In this document: positions 1 to 10,387 of the stretch, one piece after another
How the letters are laid out: every line of letters begins with the position of its first letter
Numbering within the stretch: position 1 is the first letter of the stretch
DNA from: Wenzhouxiangella sp.
GTDB lineage: Bacteria; Pseudomonadota; Gammaproteobacteria; Xanthomonadales; Wenzhouxiangellaceae
Reading direction: 5' to 3'
Assembly (NCBI GenBank): GCA_007134485.1
Contig: SLKT01000010.1
Span: 1 to 64,000, forward strand
DNA: 64,000 bases
Made by a program: the position numbers and the translations under genes
The notes under the pieces: generated by a model
Seen by the model: only the letters and a program-made list of their open reading frames with translations
Database searches by the model: none
Told to the model about the DNA's origin: nothing

Positions 1-468
1 CTGGCCGCGCTGGTGCTGACCTGGTCACTGATTGCCGCGACCGGCATCGATTTCGACCACCACCTGCTGCCGGACCAGATCACCCTGCCCTTGCTGTGGC
101 TGGGTTTGCTGCTGAACCTGTGGTTGGGCCTGTTTGCCAGCCTGGAAGACGCCGTGATCGGCGCTGCGGCCGGCTACGGCCTGCTGTGGGGCGTTTACCA
201 CCTGTTCAAGCTGCTGACCGGCAAGGAAGGCATGGGATTCGGCGATTTCAAGCTGCTGGCGGCCCTGGGGGCGTGGATGGGCTGGCAGTATCTGGCCCTG
301 ATCGTACTGCTGGCCTCGCTGGTCGGCGCGGTAGTGGGTTTGATCCTGATGGCCCTGGCTCGCCATGGACGGGATGTACCGATCGCCTTCGGCCCCTACC
401 TGGCCGCCGCCGGCTGGATCGCCCTGCTGTGGGGCGATCCGATCATTTCATTCTGGCTGTACCCGTAG
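1..468 (+). CDS. pilD: Prepilin peptidase, C-terminal part (5' end outside window)
   Basis: Multi-TM protein with aspartyl protease motifs ([27 protein letters not shown]) typical of type 4 prepilin peptidases; truncated by window start. Confidence 0.9.
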   Translation: MAALVLTWSLIAATGIDFDHHLLPDQITLPLLWLGLLLNLWLGLFASLEDAVIGAAAGYGLLWGVYHLFKLLTGKEGMGFGDFKLLAALGAWMGWQYLALIVLLASLVGAVVGLILMALARHGRDVPIAFGPYLAAAGWIALLWGDPIISFWLYP

Positions 469-495
469 GCCGGGGTCACATCCCCGACGGTCAAC
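465..495 (+). repeat. Dispersed hairpin repeat GTAGGcCGGGGtcacatCCCCGACGGTCAAC
   Basis: Near-identical in reverse complement to 10537-10563; self-complementary CGGGG/CCCCG stem; contains the pilD stop codon. Confidence 0.7.
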
Positions 496-1197
496 TCAGG
501 CATCCTCGGGCGCGGCGATTTTGAAACCCATGCCCTGGACGGTGTGCAGGAGCTTGTGTTCGTAGTCGCGGTCGATGCCCTTGCGCAGGTTGTAAATGTG
601 CGAGCGCAGGGTGTCGGAGTCGGGTAGCAGGTCGCCCCACAGTTCGTTTTCGATCTGTTCGCGGCTGACCAGGCGCGGCGACTCGCGCATCAACACCTTC
701 AGAATGCGCACCGAGGTGGGAGACAGATTGAGCCGCTGGCCGCTGCGTTCGACACGCATGGTCCGCGGATCGAATTCCAGGTCACCAACCCGCATGGCGC
801 CGTCGGCCAGCTCACCACGCGCCCGGCGGATCAGGGCCTTGATTCGAATCGCCAACTCTTCCATTTCGAACGGCTTGACCAGGTAGTCATCGGCGCCGGC
901 CTGGAATCCGTTGACCTTGTCCTCGAGCTGGTCACGCGCGGTCAGCATCAGCACCGGCGTGCCGTCACCGCGATCACGCAGCCGCTCACAGACCCGAATG
1001 CCATCGATCTTGGGCAGCATCAGGTCCAGGACAATGACGTCGTAGGGATTTTCCTCGAGCAGATTCAGGGCGATGGACCCGTCAGCCGCATAGTCCATGG
1101 CAAACCCCAGTGATTCCAGGTAATCACCCACACTGGCCGCCAGGTCATCATGATCTTCCACCAGCAAAATGGTGGCATTGCTTTCAAACTCGCCCAT
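496..1197 (-). CDS. OmpR/PhoB-family response regulator
   Basis: Receiver (LLVEDHDD, VIVLDLMLPKIDG, LVKPF) plus C-terminal winged helix (LRSHIYNLRKGID...GMGFKI). Confidence 0.9.
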   Translation of the reverse strand: MGEFESNATILLVEDHDDLAASVGDYLESLGFAMDYAADGSIALNLLEENPYDVIVLDLMLPKIDGIRVCERLRDRGDGTPVLMLTARDQLEDKVNGFQAGADDYLVKPFEMEELAIRIKALIRRARGELADGAMRVGDLEFDPRTMRVERSGQRLNLSPTSVRILKVLMRESPRLVSREQIENELWGDLLPDSDTLRSHIYNLRKGIDRDYEHKLLHTVQGMGFKIAAPEDA

Positions 1198-1271
1198 CGA
1201 GGGTCTCCTTCACATTTGTGATGTTGACAATTGTGAAGGACTGGATGTGAAGGGGGGATGAATGAAGTGGA

Positions 1272-1342
1272 CGGGAGACGGGAGACGGAAGGCGGTAGAC
1301 GAGTCAGCCCCGCCATCTTCCGTCCCCCGTCTTCCGTCTCCC
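1272..1342. repeat. Inverted heptad array: GGGAGAC units / CTTCCGT-GTCTCCC units
   Basis: acGGGAGACGGGAGACGGAAGGCGG ... CTTCCGTCCCCCGTCTTCCGTCTCCCC read directly. Confidence 0.75.
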
Positions 1343-1351
1343 CGAAGCGCG

Positions 1352-2608
1352 TCAGCGCTTCATATAGTTAAAGAACTCCTCATTCGTCTTGGTCACCTTC
1401 AGCTTGTCGAGCATGAACTCGATGGCCTGGGCTTCGTCCATGGGTTGGAGGATGCGGCGGAGGATCCACATTTTCTGGAGTTGGTCGTTGCCGACCATCA
1501 ATTCCTCGCGGCGGGTGCCGGAGCGGTTGATGTCGATGGCCGGGTAGGTGCGTTTTTCGGAAATCCGGCGGCTCAGGTGGATTTCCATGTTGCCGGTGCC
1601 CTTGAATTCCTCGTAAATCACCTCGTCCATCTTCGAGCCGGTGTCGACCAGGGCGGTGGCGATGATGGTCAGGCTGGCGCCGTCTTCGATATTGCGCGCA
1701 GCGCCGAAGAACCGCTTGGGACGTTGCAGGGCGTTGGCGTCCACACCACCGGTCAGCACCTTGCCCGATGAGGGCACGACGGTGTTGTAGGCGCGCGCCA
1801 GGCGGGTGACGGAGTCGAGCAGGATGATGACATCTTTCTTGTGCTCGACCAGGCGCTTGGCGCGCTCGATGACCATATCGGCCACCTGGACGTGACGGGT
1901 CGCGGGTTCGTCGAACGTCGATGAAATCACCTCGGCATCGACACCACGCTGCATTTCGGTGACTTCCTCGGGACGCTCGTCGATCAGCAGGATGATCATG
2001 TGGGCTTCCGGGTTGTTGGCCCGGATGGCCGTGGCGATCGATTGCAGCATCATGGTCTTGCCTGCCTTGGGTGGGCTGACCACCAGGCCGCGCTGACCCT
2101 TGCCGATCGGCGCAATCAGGTCGATGATGCGCCCGGTGATGTCCTCGGTTGAACCGTTGCCGCGTTCGAGTTTCAGTTGTTCGCGCGGAAACTCGGGCGT
2201 GAGGTTCTCGAAAAGGACCTTGTTCTTGGATTTTTCCGGCTTTTCGTAATTGAGATCCTCGACCTTGAGCAGGGCGAAATAGCGCTCGGACTGCTTGGGC
2301 GGGCGAATCTTGCCGGCAATGTAGTCGCCGGTGCGCAGGTTGAACCGGCGAATCTGCGACGGCGAGACGTAGATATCATCGGGGCCGGCCATGTAGGAGG
2401 CCTCCGACGAGCGCAGGAAGCCGAAGCCGTCCTGGAGAATCTCCAGTACTCCATCGCCGTAGATGGACTCTTTCTTTTTGGCCTTGGCCTTGAGGATGGC
2501 GAAGATCAGGTCTTGCTTGCGCGAGCGACCCATGTTGTCGATGCCGAGTTCCTCGGCCATCTCGGTCAATTCCTTGGCGGATTTTCTTTTTAGTTCGGTC
2601 AGGTTCAT
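1352..2608 (-). CDS. rho: Transcription termination factor Rho
   Basis: [24 protein letters not shown]-terminus, [21 protein letters not shown] Walker [17 protein letters not shown]; start trimmed to the M of MNLTELK. Confidence 0.97.
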   Translation of the reverse strand: MNLTELKRKSAKELTEMAEELGIDNMGRSRKQDLIFAILKAKAKKKESIYGDGVLEILQDGFGFLRSSEASYMAGPDDIYVSPSQIRRFNLRTGDYIAGKIRPPKQSERYFALLKVEDLNYEKPEKSKNKVLFENLTPEFPREQLKLERGNGSTEDITGRIIDLIAPIGKGQRGLVVSPPKAGKTMMLQSIATAIRANNPEAHMIILLIDERPEEVTEMQRGVDAEVISSTFDEPATRHVQVADMVIERAKRLVEHKKDVIILLDSVTRLARAYNTVVPSSGKVLTGGVDANALQRPKRFFGAARNIEDGASLTIIATALVDTGSKMDEVIYEEFKGTGNMEIHLSRRISEKRTYPAIDINRSGTRREELMVGNDQLQKMWILRRILQPMDEAQAIEFMLDKLKVTKTNEEFFNYMKR

Positions 2609-2888
2609 GGAGGTGTGTTCCAGGGGTTGCACACACGAGCGCCAGGGGCAAACGGGGAGGTTCACCGAAAAGGCGCCCGAATTAGGGATCAAATATCGCT
2701 ATATCGCAGTTAAAACCCGGTATCTCGGGTCAATGAACAAAAGGGATTCGCTCGGCGGGCCCCCGCCTCGATGGCGCCTAAGGTAGCACCAATCGCGACC
2801 GGAGTCCAGCGCAACGACTGATTGCGCAAGTTCACGCTTCACGCGCATCTTCAGCACCCCCGGCATTCGGGCCGGGGGCACCCGGTAT

Positions 2889-3215
2889 TCAGATGGTTTC
2901 GTCGACAAATGCCTTGAGTGCCGACTTGGTCAATGCACCAACCTTGGTGCCCTGGAGCTCGCCACTGGCGAAAATCATCAGGGTGGGAATGCCACGGATC
3001 TTGTAGCGTGTGGTGACTTGCTGATTCTCATCGATGTTGATCTTGGCGATCTTGAGCTTGTCGCCATACTCATCGGCCAGCTCGTGCAGGATCGGCTCGA
3101 TCATCTTGCATGGACCGCACCACTCGGCCCAGTAATCGACCAGCACCGGGCCATCGGCCTTGAGGACTTCCTGGTCGAATTCGCTGTCGGATACATGAAC
3201 AATATTTTCACTCAC
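2889..3215 (-). CDS. trxA: Thioredoxin
   Basis: WCGPCK active site, full thioredoxin fold; GTG start (VSENIVHV) preceded by AAGGAG. Confidence 0.95.
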   Translation of the reverse strand: MSENIVHVSDSEFDQEVLKADGPVLVDYWAEWCGPCKMIEPILHELADEYGDKLKIAKINIDENQQVTTRYKIRGIPTLMIFASGELQGTKVGALTKSALKAFVDETI

Positions 3216-3433
3216 GGTCCAAAACTCCTTGGAGGGGTTGAACAGCCCGGCCATCCCGGGCCATGTACAGGGGATTGCGTTCAGATTTTCGCGTGGATTC
3301 CCGAATTATACGGGCTGGCAAGTCATCAGGGTGCCTTAACGCCTATACTACGCGCTTTGTGTCCAACCTGCGGCACTGTCATCAGGCAGTTATATCGAGG
3401 CCCGGACATGCGATTTCAAGTAATGGAGATTCA

Positions 3434-4702
3434 GTGACACAACCCAAAATGCAGGAAACGGTGTTGACCGACACCCGTTTCGACACCTACGACCTCGATC
3501 CGAGAATTGCCCGCGGCCTGGACGACGCCGGGTTCGAATTCTGCACCCCCATCCAGGCTGAAACGCTGCCATTGGCGCTGAATGGTCGCGATGTCGCCGG
3601 CCAGGCGCGCACGGGCACCGGCAAGACCGCTGCCTTTCTGCTGGCCATCTTCAAGCGCCTGCTCGCTCCCGACAGCAAGGGACAGGGACCCAATCCCCGC
3701 GCCATCGTGGTCGCCCCGACCCGCGAGCTGGCCATCCAGATTCATCGCGATGCCGAGCTGCTCGGCAAACACACCGGCCTGCGCACCCTGCTGGCCTACG
3801 GCGGCGTCGACTACGTCAAGCAGCGCGACCAAATCGGCGAAGGCGTCGATATTCTCATCGGCACGCCCGGGCGCCTGATCGACTATCTCAAGCAGGGCAT
3901 CTACAACCTCAAGCATATCGAGGTTGCGGTGCTCGACGAGGCCGATCGCATGTTCGACCTGGGCTTCATCAGTGACATCCGCTACCTGTTCCGACGCATG
4001 CCGCCGGTCGATCAGCGCCTGACCCTGATGTTCTCGGCCACTTTTCCACTCAAGGTGACCGAGCTGGCCTACGAGCACATGAACGATGCCCAGACGGTGC
4101 GCATCGCCGAGGAACAGGTCACCACCGAGCGGGTCACCCAGGTGGTCTACTACCCGGCCAATCACGAGAAGCTGCCATTGCTGATCCACCTGCTCAAGGG
4201 CAAGCAGGATGATCACATCATGGTGTTCGTCAATACCCGCCATGCCGCCGATCGGGTCGCGCGCACCCTCAAGGCCAACGGCATCGACGCGGCCATGCTG
4301 GCCGGCAATGTGCCCCAGAGCAAACGCCAGAAACTGCTCAAGCGCTTTCATGACGGCAATCTGGCGGTGCTGGTGGCGACCGACGTGGCCGCGCGCGGCC
4401 TGCATATTCCGGATGTCAGCCACGTGTTCAATTTCGACCTGCCCCAGGATGCCGCCGACTATGTCCACCGCATCGGACGAACGGCTCGCCTGGGGGCGAC
4501 CGGCGATGCGATCAGCTTTGCCTGCGAGGATTACGCCTTTCATCTGCCGGAAGTCGAGGAATATATCGAGATGCCGCTGAAGGTTGTCCAGCACGACCCG
4601 GCCGAATTGCCTCGAATCGAACACCCGCCGGCACGCAAGCGCAAGAAAGGCGGTTCGAAAAAGCGAGGCGGCGGCCGGCGCCGCGGTGGCGGCAGGCGGT
4701 AG
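3434..4702 (+). CDS. rhlB: DEAD-box ATP-dependent RNA helicase RhlB
   Basis: ARTGTGKTAAFLL, PTRELAIQI, VLDEADRMFD, SATF, HRIGRTARLG; GTG start with GGAG upstream; rhlB-trxA-rho synteny. Confidence 0.92.
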   Translation: MTQPKMQETVLTDTRFDTYDLDPRIARGLDDAGFEFCTPIQAETLPLALNGRDVAGQARTGTGKTAAFLLAIFKRLLAPDSKGQGPNPRAIVVAPTRELAIQIHRDAELLGKHTGLRTLLAYGGVDYVKQRDQIGEGVDILIGTPGRLIDYLKQGIYNLKHIEVAVLDEADRMFDLGFISDIRYLFRRMPPVDQRLTLMFSATFPLKVTELAYEHMNDAQTVRIAEEQVTTERVTQVVYYPANHEKLPLLIHLLKGKQDDHIMVFVNTRHAADRVARTLKANGIDAAMLAGNVPQSKRQKLLKRFHDGNLAVLVATDVAARGLHIPDVSHVFNFDLPQDAADYVHRIGRTARLGATGDAISFACEDYAFHLPEVEEYIEMPLKVVQHDPAELPRIEHPPARKRKKGGSKKRGGGRRRGGGRR

Positions 4703-4778
4703 GAAAACGGTCGGGACCGGCCGGCATCCAGTTGTGATAATCTCGCCACAGGCCTGATCATCGCGACATCGACGAACC

Positions 4779-5663
4779 TTGAACCCGAGATTCACCCCAG
4801 CCCTTTCCGGTCGCCTGGCGCTGTTGACCAGCACTTTGCTGGCCATCGCGGTGGTCTGGTTGCTGGTGCGCATGGCCTGGCTGATTCTGGCCGGCCCGGA
4901 AGTCGAATCGGCGCCCGTGCCGCCGGTGCCCAGGGCCGCCCAGACCAGTGTTTCGGACAATGGCGATTTCGAATGGGACCTGTTCGGTCGCTCCCGCGAG
5001 GCAGCGGCACCGGCCCCGGTCACGGTGGCTGCCAGCCGCGGCGATCTGCGCTTGCGCGGGATCATGAGCCGGGCCGGCGGCGGATATGCCATCATTGCCG
5101 ATGATCAGGGTCGCGAGGAGGTCTTCAAGGTGGGTGACGAACTGCCCGACGGCACGCGCCTGGAAAGTATCGAGGCGCAACGGGTCATCATCGCCCGTAA
5201 TGGCCGCTCGGAGTCCCTGGAAATCGATGAGAATCGGGGTTCGGGACAACCCTCTCGCTCAACCGCTCGCACCGACAGCGCCCCGACACAGGTCGCGCCC
5301 CTGCCCGGCATGCGCGGCTTCCAGTCCCCGACCGCCATTTCGGCAGCCTCGATTCAGGATCGGGGCAGTGTCGGACAATTCGACCCGGCTTCGATGAGTG
5401 ACCAGATTTCGATCCTGCCGGTCTCGTCCGGTGGTTTTCGAGTACGGCCCGGTCGTGATGCCAGCCTGTTCACGGCCGTCGGCCTGCAAATCAATGACGT
5501 GGTGACCGCCATCAACGGCCAGCCCATCGAGTCCGAAGAAGACGCGCGCGCGCTGTTTGCCGATATCATGCAGCGCGGAGAAGTCGCCATCACCGTCGAT
5601 CGTCAGGGACGCGAGGTGACACTGCGACCCGACCTCGACCAGATCATGCGGAGTGTGCAATAA
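4779..5663 (+). CDS. gspC: Type II secretion system protein C
   Basis: N-terminal TM, HR domain (LRLRGIMSRAGGGYAIIADDQGREEVFKVGDEL), C-terminal PDZ-like region; followed by gspD. TTG start. Confidence 0.88.
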   Translation: MNPRFTPALSGRLALLTSTLLAIAVVWLLVRMAWLILAGPEVESAPVPPVPRAAQTSVSDNGDFEWDLFGRSREAAAPAPVTVAASRGDLRLRGIMSRAGGGYAIIADDQGREEVFKVGDELPDGTRLESIEAQRVIIARNGRSESLEIDENRGSGQPSRSTARTDSAPTQVAPLPGMRGFQSPTAISAASIQDRGSVGQFDPASMSDQISILPVSSGGFRVRPGRDASLFTAVGLQINDVVTAINGQPIESEEDARALFADIMQRGEVAITVDRQGREVTLRPDLDQIMRSVQ

Positions 5664-5665
5664 CA

Positions 5666-7567
5666 ATGACCCAGCGTCTGCCAAGCCTGATCCTGATCCT
5701 CGTGCTCGGACTGGCCATGCCGATCCACGCCGAGGACGACGGGCATGTCCTCAATTTCAAGGATGCCGATATCCGCTCCCTGATCACGGCAGTCGCCGAC
5801 ATGACCGGCAAGAGCATCATCATCGACCCGCAGGTATCCGGGCGGATCACGGTGATTTCCAGCCAGCCAATGGACAGTGACGAGGTCTACGAGGTGTTCC
5901 TGTCGATCCTGAGAGTCCATGGTTACTCGGCCATTCATGACAACAACACGGTGCGCATCGTGCCGGATACCAGCGCCCGCCAGGATGGCCGGGTGCCGGT
6001 CGACGACATGCGCGGCGGCGGCGATGAGCCGGTCACGCGAATCTTTCAACTCGAGCATGTGCGCGCCTCGGAAGTCTCGCAGATGCTGCGCAACCTGATG
6101 CCGCAATCGGCCTACCTGGTCCATCATGACGATTCGAACTCGCTGATCATCAGTGATCGCTCCGCCAACGTGCGCAGAATCGAGACCATCGTGCGTCGCC
6201 TGGATGCCGCCACCGATCAGGAGATCGAGGTCATCACTCTGGAGCACGCCGATGCAAGCGAAATCGTCACCCTGCTCAACCGGGTCTACGATGGCTCACG
6301 GGATTCGGCGATCGCCGATGAGCGCACCAATTCGGTCATTCTGGGCGGCGAGCCGAATCGCCGACTGCGACTGCGCACCCTGATCAGCCACCTGGACACA
6401 CCGCTTGAAGAAGATGGCGCCACCCGGGTGATCTACTTGCGCTATGCATCGGCCGAAAGTCTGCTGCCGGTCCTGGAAGGCATGATCGACCGTGAAAGCG
6501 AGGGCAGTCAGCGGGTCCACATTCAGGCCCACCCCGAAACCAATGCCCTGGTAATCACCGCCGGTCCTTCGGCTTTGCGCACCATTCAATCGGTCATCAA
6601 TCAGCTCGATATCCGACGCGCCCAGGTGCTGGTCGAGGCCATCATTGCCGAGGTCGCCGTCGATACCGCGCGCGAACTGGGCATCCAGTGGCAGGCCTTT
6701 TCCTCGGGCGACAGCGGGTTTTTCGGCGGCACCAATTTCCAGACCGGCGGCCGCAACATTCTCAACCTGAGCGCGGCGGCCGGAGAAATGGGCGAGGATG
6801 GCTTTCAGCTCCCCGGTCGCGGAATGAACCTGGGATACGTGCGCGGGCGTTCCAGTCTGCTGGGGGTCGAGATTCTCGAAATCGGCGCACTGGCCCGTGC
6901 GCTGGCCACCGATGCCAATACCAACGTGTTGTCAACCCCTTCCATCGTCACTCTCGACAACCAGGAGGCCAGCATCAATGTCGGTCAGGAAGTGCCGTTT
7001 CTGTCCGGCAGCTTCGCGACCGAGGGCGTGGCAACCGGGGAAGGCCGGGTCAACCCGTTCCAGACCATCAATCGTGAAGAAATCGGCATCAAACTCAATG
7101 TCACCCCGCACATCAACGAGGGCGGCACCATCGTGCTCAACATCAACCAGGAAGTATCCACCCTGGCGCCATCCGGAGGGGCGGTCGACCTGATCACCAA
7201 CAAGCGCACCCTGACCACCCAGGTCATGGTCGCCGACGGCTCGATGCTGGTCCTGGGCGGGCTGATCAGCGATGATCTGCAGGAACAACTGGAAAGTGTC
7301 CCGGGCCTTGGCAGAATTCCGCTGCTGGGCGAGTTGTTCAAGTACCGCTCGACCAGCAATGTCAAACGCAACCTGATGGTCTTCATCCGGCCGCGCATCC
7401 TGCACGACGACGCCCTGGCCGACGAGATCAGCAGCACCAAGTACCGCGGTATTCGTGAACGCCAGCTTCAGCAACGTGAACGACCGGCCGGCCTGACGCG
7501 CCCGGCCGACATGCCGCTGCTGCCCGAACTCGAGGATTTCCTGCAGAAACCGCCGGATGGACGCTGA
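5666..7567 (+). CDS. gspD: Type II secretion system secretin GspD
   Basis: Signal peptide, N0/N1-N3 repeats (FKDADIRSLITAVADMTGKSIIIDP), secretin domain (VPFLSGS..., MLVLGGLISDD...VPGLGRIPLLGELFK). Confidence 0.95.
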   Translation: MTQRLPSLILILVLGLAMPIHAEDDGHVLNFKDADIRSLITAVADMTGKSIIIDPQVSGRITVISSQPMDSDEVYEVFLSILRVHGYSAIHDNNTVRIVPDTSARQDGRVPVDDMRGGGDEPVTRIFQLEHVRASEVSQMLRNLMPQSAYLVHHDDSNSLIISDRSANVRRIETIVRRLDAATDQEIEVITLEHADASEIVTLLNRVYDGSRDSAIADERTNSVILGGEPNRRLRLRTLISHLDTPLEEDGATRVIYLRYASAESLLPVLEGMIDRESEGSQRVHIQAHPETNALVITAGPSALRTIQSVINQLDIRRAQVLVEAIIAEVAVDTARELGIQWQAFSSGDSGFFGGTNFQTGGRNILNLSAAAGEMGEDGFQLPGRGMNLGYVRGRSSLLGVEILEIGALARALATDANTNVLSTPSIVTLDNQEASINVGQEVPFLSGSFATEGVATGEGRVNPFQTINREEIGIKLNVTPHINEGGTIVLNINQEVSTLAPSGGAVDLITNKRTLTTQVMVADGSMLVLGGLISDDLQEQLESVPGLGRIPLLGELFKYRSTSNVKRNLMVFIRPRILHDDALADEISSTKYRGIRERQLQQRERPAGLTRPADMPLLPELEDFLQKPPDGR

Positions 7568-9038
7568 ATTTCGACCCGGCTATGCCTTTGCCCGCAAGCG
7601 CGGCGTGGCCGTGGCCGGGCGCAATGGTGACGGTCGGGTTCGCCTGGCCGTGCGCGAACCGGTCGACCTGCCTGCCATCCAGGAAGTCCGTCGCCGCCTG
7701 ACTGATCCGGTCTCCATCGAACGCATGGACGAGTCGGAGTTCGATCAACTGGTCACCCGGCTTTACGAAACCGGTGACGACACCGCCCGCCAGGTCGCCG
7801 AGGACATCGGCGAGGATCTGGATCTTGCCCGTCTGGCCGACGACCTGCCCGAGCCGGCCGATCTGCTCGAAAGCGAGGATGATGCACCGATCATCCGCCT
7901 GATCAACGGCGTGCTGACCCAGGCGGTGCGCGAGAACGCCTCGGATATTCATCTCGAACCGTTCGAGGAGCGCCTGTCCATCCGCTTCCGGGTCGATGGT
8001 GTATTGCGCGAGGTGATGTCACCGGCGCGCGCGCTGGCCGGGTTGATCACCTCCCGGATCAAGGTCATGGCCCGGCTGGATATCGCCGAGAAGCGGGTCC
8101 CCCAGGACGGACGGATCGGATTGCGTATTGCCGGGCGACCGGTGGATGTGCGCGTGTCCACCCTGCCCTCCAACCACGGCGAGCGCGTGGTGTTGCGCCT
8201 GCTCGACAAGCAGGCCGGGCGACTGGACCTGGCCGAGCTCGGCATGGATTCGGAAACCGAATCCAGAATGGCCGAGCTGATCGCGCGACCACACGGCATT
8301 CTGCTGGTGACCGGACCGACCGGCTCGGGCAAGTCCACGACCCTGTACGCCGCGCTGATGCGCCTGAATGATCGCAGTCGCAACATCATGACGGTCGAGG
8401 ATCCGATCGAATACGATCTGGACGGCATCGGCCAGACCCAGGTCAACCCCAAGGTCGACCTGACCTTTGCCCGCGGACTGCGCGCCATCCTGCGTCAGGA
8501 TCCCGACGTGGTCATGGTCGGCGAAATCCGTGACCTGGAAACGGCCCGCATTGCTGTCCAGGCCAGCCTGACCGGTCACCTGGTGCTGTCAACATTGCAT
8601 ACCAATACGGCGGTCGGCGCCATCACCCGCCTGGTCGACATGGGCATCGAACCGTTTCTGCTCGCCTCCAGCCTGAATGGGTCGCTGGCCCAAAGGCTGG
8701 TTCGGGTGCTCGACCCGGACCATCGCGAGGCCTACGAGATCAGCGCCGCCGAACTGGAGCGACTGGGCATCGCGGACCAGGGACCGACCCGCCTGTATCG
8801 TCCGGCAAGCGACCTGCCGACCGGCGTCTCGGGCTATCGCGGCCGCAGCGGCATTTATGAGCTGGTGCCGGTCAACGAGGCCATGCGCGCCCTGATCCAC
8901 GACTCGGCCGCCGAATCGCGCCTGGAGTCACTGGCCCGCGAACTCAGCCCGTCCATCCTCGAAGACGGCTGGCGCAAGGCGGTCGCGGGCATCACCTCCC
9001 TGGAAGAGGTTTTGCGGGTGACGCGGGCCGGGGGTTGA
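7557..9038 (+). CDS. gspE: Type II secretion ATPase GspE
   Basis: Walker A GPTGSGKSTTLYAAL, Asp box, VMVGEIRD, LSTLHTN; overlaps the gspD 3' end. Confidence 0.95.
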   Translation: MDAEFRPGYAFARKRGVAVAGRNGDGRVRLAVREPVDLPAIQEVRRRLTDPVSIERMDESEFDQLVTRLYETGDDTARQVAEDIGEDLDLARLADDLPEPADLLESEDDAPIIRLINGVLTQAVRENASDIHLEPFEERLSIRFRVDGVLREVMSPARALAGLITSRIKVMARLDIAEKRVPQDGRIGLRIAGRPVDVRVSTLPSNHGERVVLRLLDKQAGRLDLAELGMDSETESRMAELIARPHGILLVTGPTGSGKSTTLYAALMRLNDRSRNIMTVEDPIEYDLDGIGQTQVNPKVDLTFARGLRAILRQDPDVVMVGEIRDLETARIAVQASLTGHLVLSTLHTNTAVGAITRLVDMGIEPFLLASSLNGSLAQRLVRVLDPDHREAYEISAAELERLGIADQGPTRLYRPASDLPTGVSGYRGRSGIYELVPVNEAMRALIHDSAAESRLESLARELSPSILEDGWRKAVAGITSLEEVLRVTRAGG

Positions 9039-9062
9039 GTGATGCAGACCGGGGAGCACCAC

Positions 9063-9106
9063 ACCAACCAAACCAACTAAACCAACCAAACAAAAAAACC
9101 AACCAA
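9063..9106 (+). repeat. 9-bp tandem repeat ACCAACCAA (4 units, one interruption)
   Basis: ACCAACCAA ACCAACTAA ACCAACCAA ACAAAAAA ACCAACCAA in the gspE-gspF gap. Confidence 0.8.
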
Positions 9107-9114
9107 ACCGAATA

Positions 9115-10311
9115 ATGGGCGCATTTGAATACCAGGCACTGAGCGGCGACAAACCCACCCGCGGGGTACTGCAGGCCGACACTGCCCGCGCCGCCCGTGC
9201 ACAGCTGCGTGAACGCGGCCTCATACCGCTGGAAATTCAGGAGGTTGAAAAGGATACCTCAAGTCAATTGTCCATTGGTGGCGGGGGCCGCGACCGGGCG
9301 TTGCTGTTGCGCCAACTGGCCACCCTGCTGAAAGCCGGTCTGACCCTGGAGGAAGTGCTCAGTGTGCTGACCGAGCAGACCGAATCCAGCCGCCAGCGTC
9401 GCCAGCTCGGGGCCATCCGATCTCGGGTCATGGAAGGGCAAAGCCTGTCGGCGGCCATGGCCGAGCATCCGGGTCTGTTTCCGCGTCTCTACACCGCCTC
9501 GATCGCCGCCGGCGAACATGCCGGACAACTCGAAGGCGTGCTGGCCCGCCTGGCCGATTACGCCGAACAGCGCGAAGAAACCGCGCGCAGCGTCGGCCTG
9601 GCGCTGATCTACCCTGCCCTGCTGGCGTTGATTTCAGTCGCCGTGGTCTGGGGATTGATCGGATTCGTCGTGCCGCGCATTACCGGGGTCTTCGAGCAGG
9701 TCGGACAGGAGCTGCCCATGCTGACCCGCAGCCTGCTGGCCTTGTCCGGGTTTCTTTCCGAACAGGGTCTGTGGCTTGCCCTCGGCCTGGTCGCCTTGCT
9801 GATTGGCGGTCTGGCCGCGTGGCGACATGCCGGCACCCGCCAGCATATCGATCGAATCCTGCTCAGGTTGCCAATCATCGGTCGCCTGGTCCGGGCCCGC
9901 CAGACGGCCAGCTTCACCCGCACGCTGGCCATCCTGACATCCAGCGCGGTGCCGCTGGTCGAGGCCTTGCGGGTGGCCGCCACGGTGGTCATGAACCGGG
10001 TGGTGCAAAGCGATATCGAACGCGCCGCCACCCAGGTCCGGGAGGGCGTGTCCCTGACCCGTGCGCTGGACCAGTCCACCTGGCTGCCGCCCATGGCCCG
10101 CCGGCTGATCGGCGGTGGCGAAAAAAGCGGCGAACTGGCCCCGATGCTCGAACACGCCGCCGATATCCAGGAACGCGAACTGCAATCCGCCACCACGGTG
10201 GTGCTGGCCATCCTGCAGCCCATGCTGATCCTGGCCGTCGGGTTGATGGTGCTCTATATTGTCCTGGCCATCATGCTCCCGATCCTGAGCATGAGCCAGT
10301 TACTGGCTTGA
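9115..10311 (+). CDS. gspF: Type II secretion inner membrane protein GspF
   Basis: T2SSF domains duplicated, three TM segments, gene order gspCDEF. Confidence 0.93.
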   Translation: MGAFEYQALSGDKPTRGVLQADTARAARAQLRERGLIPLEIQEVEKDTSSQLSIGGGGRDRALLLRQLATLLKAGLTLEEVLSVLTEQTESSRQRRQLGAIRSRVMEGQSLSAAMAEHPGLFPRLYTASIAAGEHAGQLEGVLARLADYAEQREETARSVGLALIYPALLALISVAVVWGLIGFVVPRITGVFEQVGQELPMLTRSLLALSGFLSEQGLWLALGLVALLIGGLAAWRHAGTRQHIDRILLRLPIIGRLVRARQTASFTRTLAILTSSAVPLVEALRVAATVVMNRVVQSDIERAATQVREGVSLTRALDQSTWLPPMARRLIGGGEKSGELAPMLEHAADIQERELQSATTVVLAILQPMLILAVGLMVLYIVLAIMLPILSMSQLLA

Positions 10312-10387
10312 AAAACGGGATGTTCTCGCTGAGTCTTCAGTCCCGGTTTCGGGCCTGCTGTCAAAGTGCAAACAGAAAAAAACCTTT

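Noticed and set aside
2699-2908. 69-aa ORF between rho and trxA as a possible leader peptide
   Set aside because: No SD, overlaps the trxA 3' end, no family resemblance.
3431-5095. 554-aa minus-strand ORF opposite rhlB/gspC
   Set aside because: Spans two well-supported genes on the other strand; no recognisable domain.
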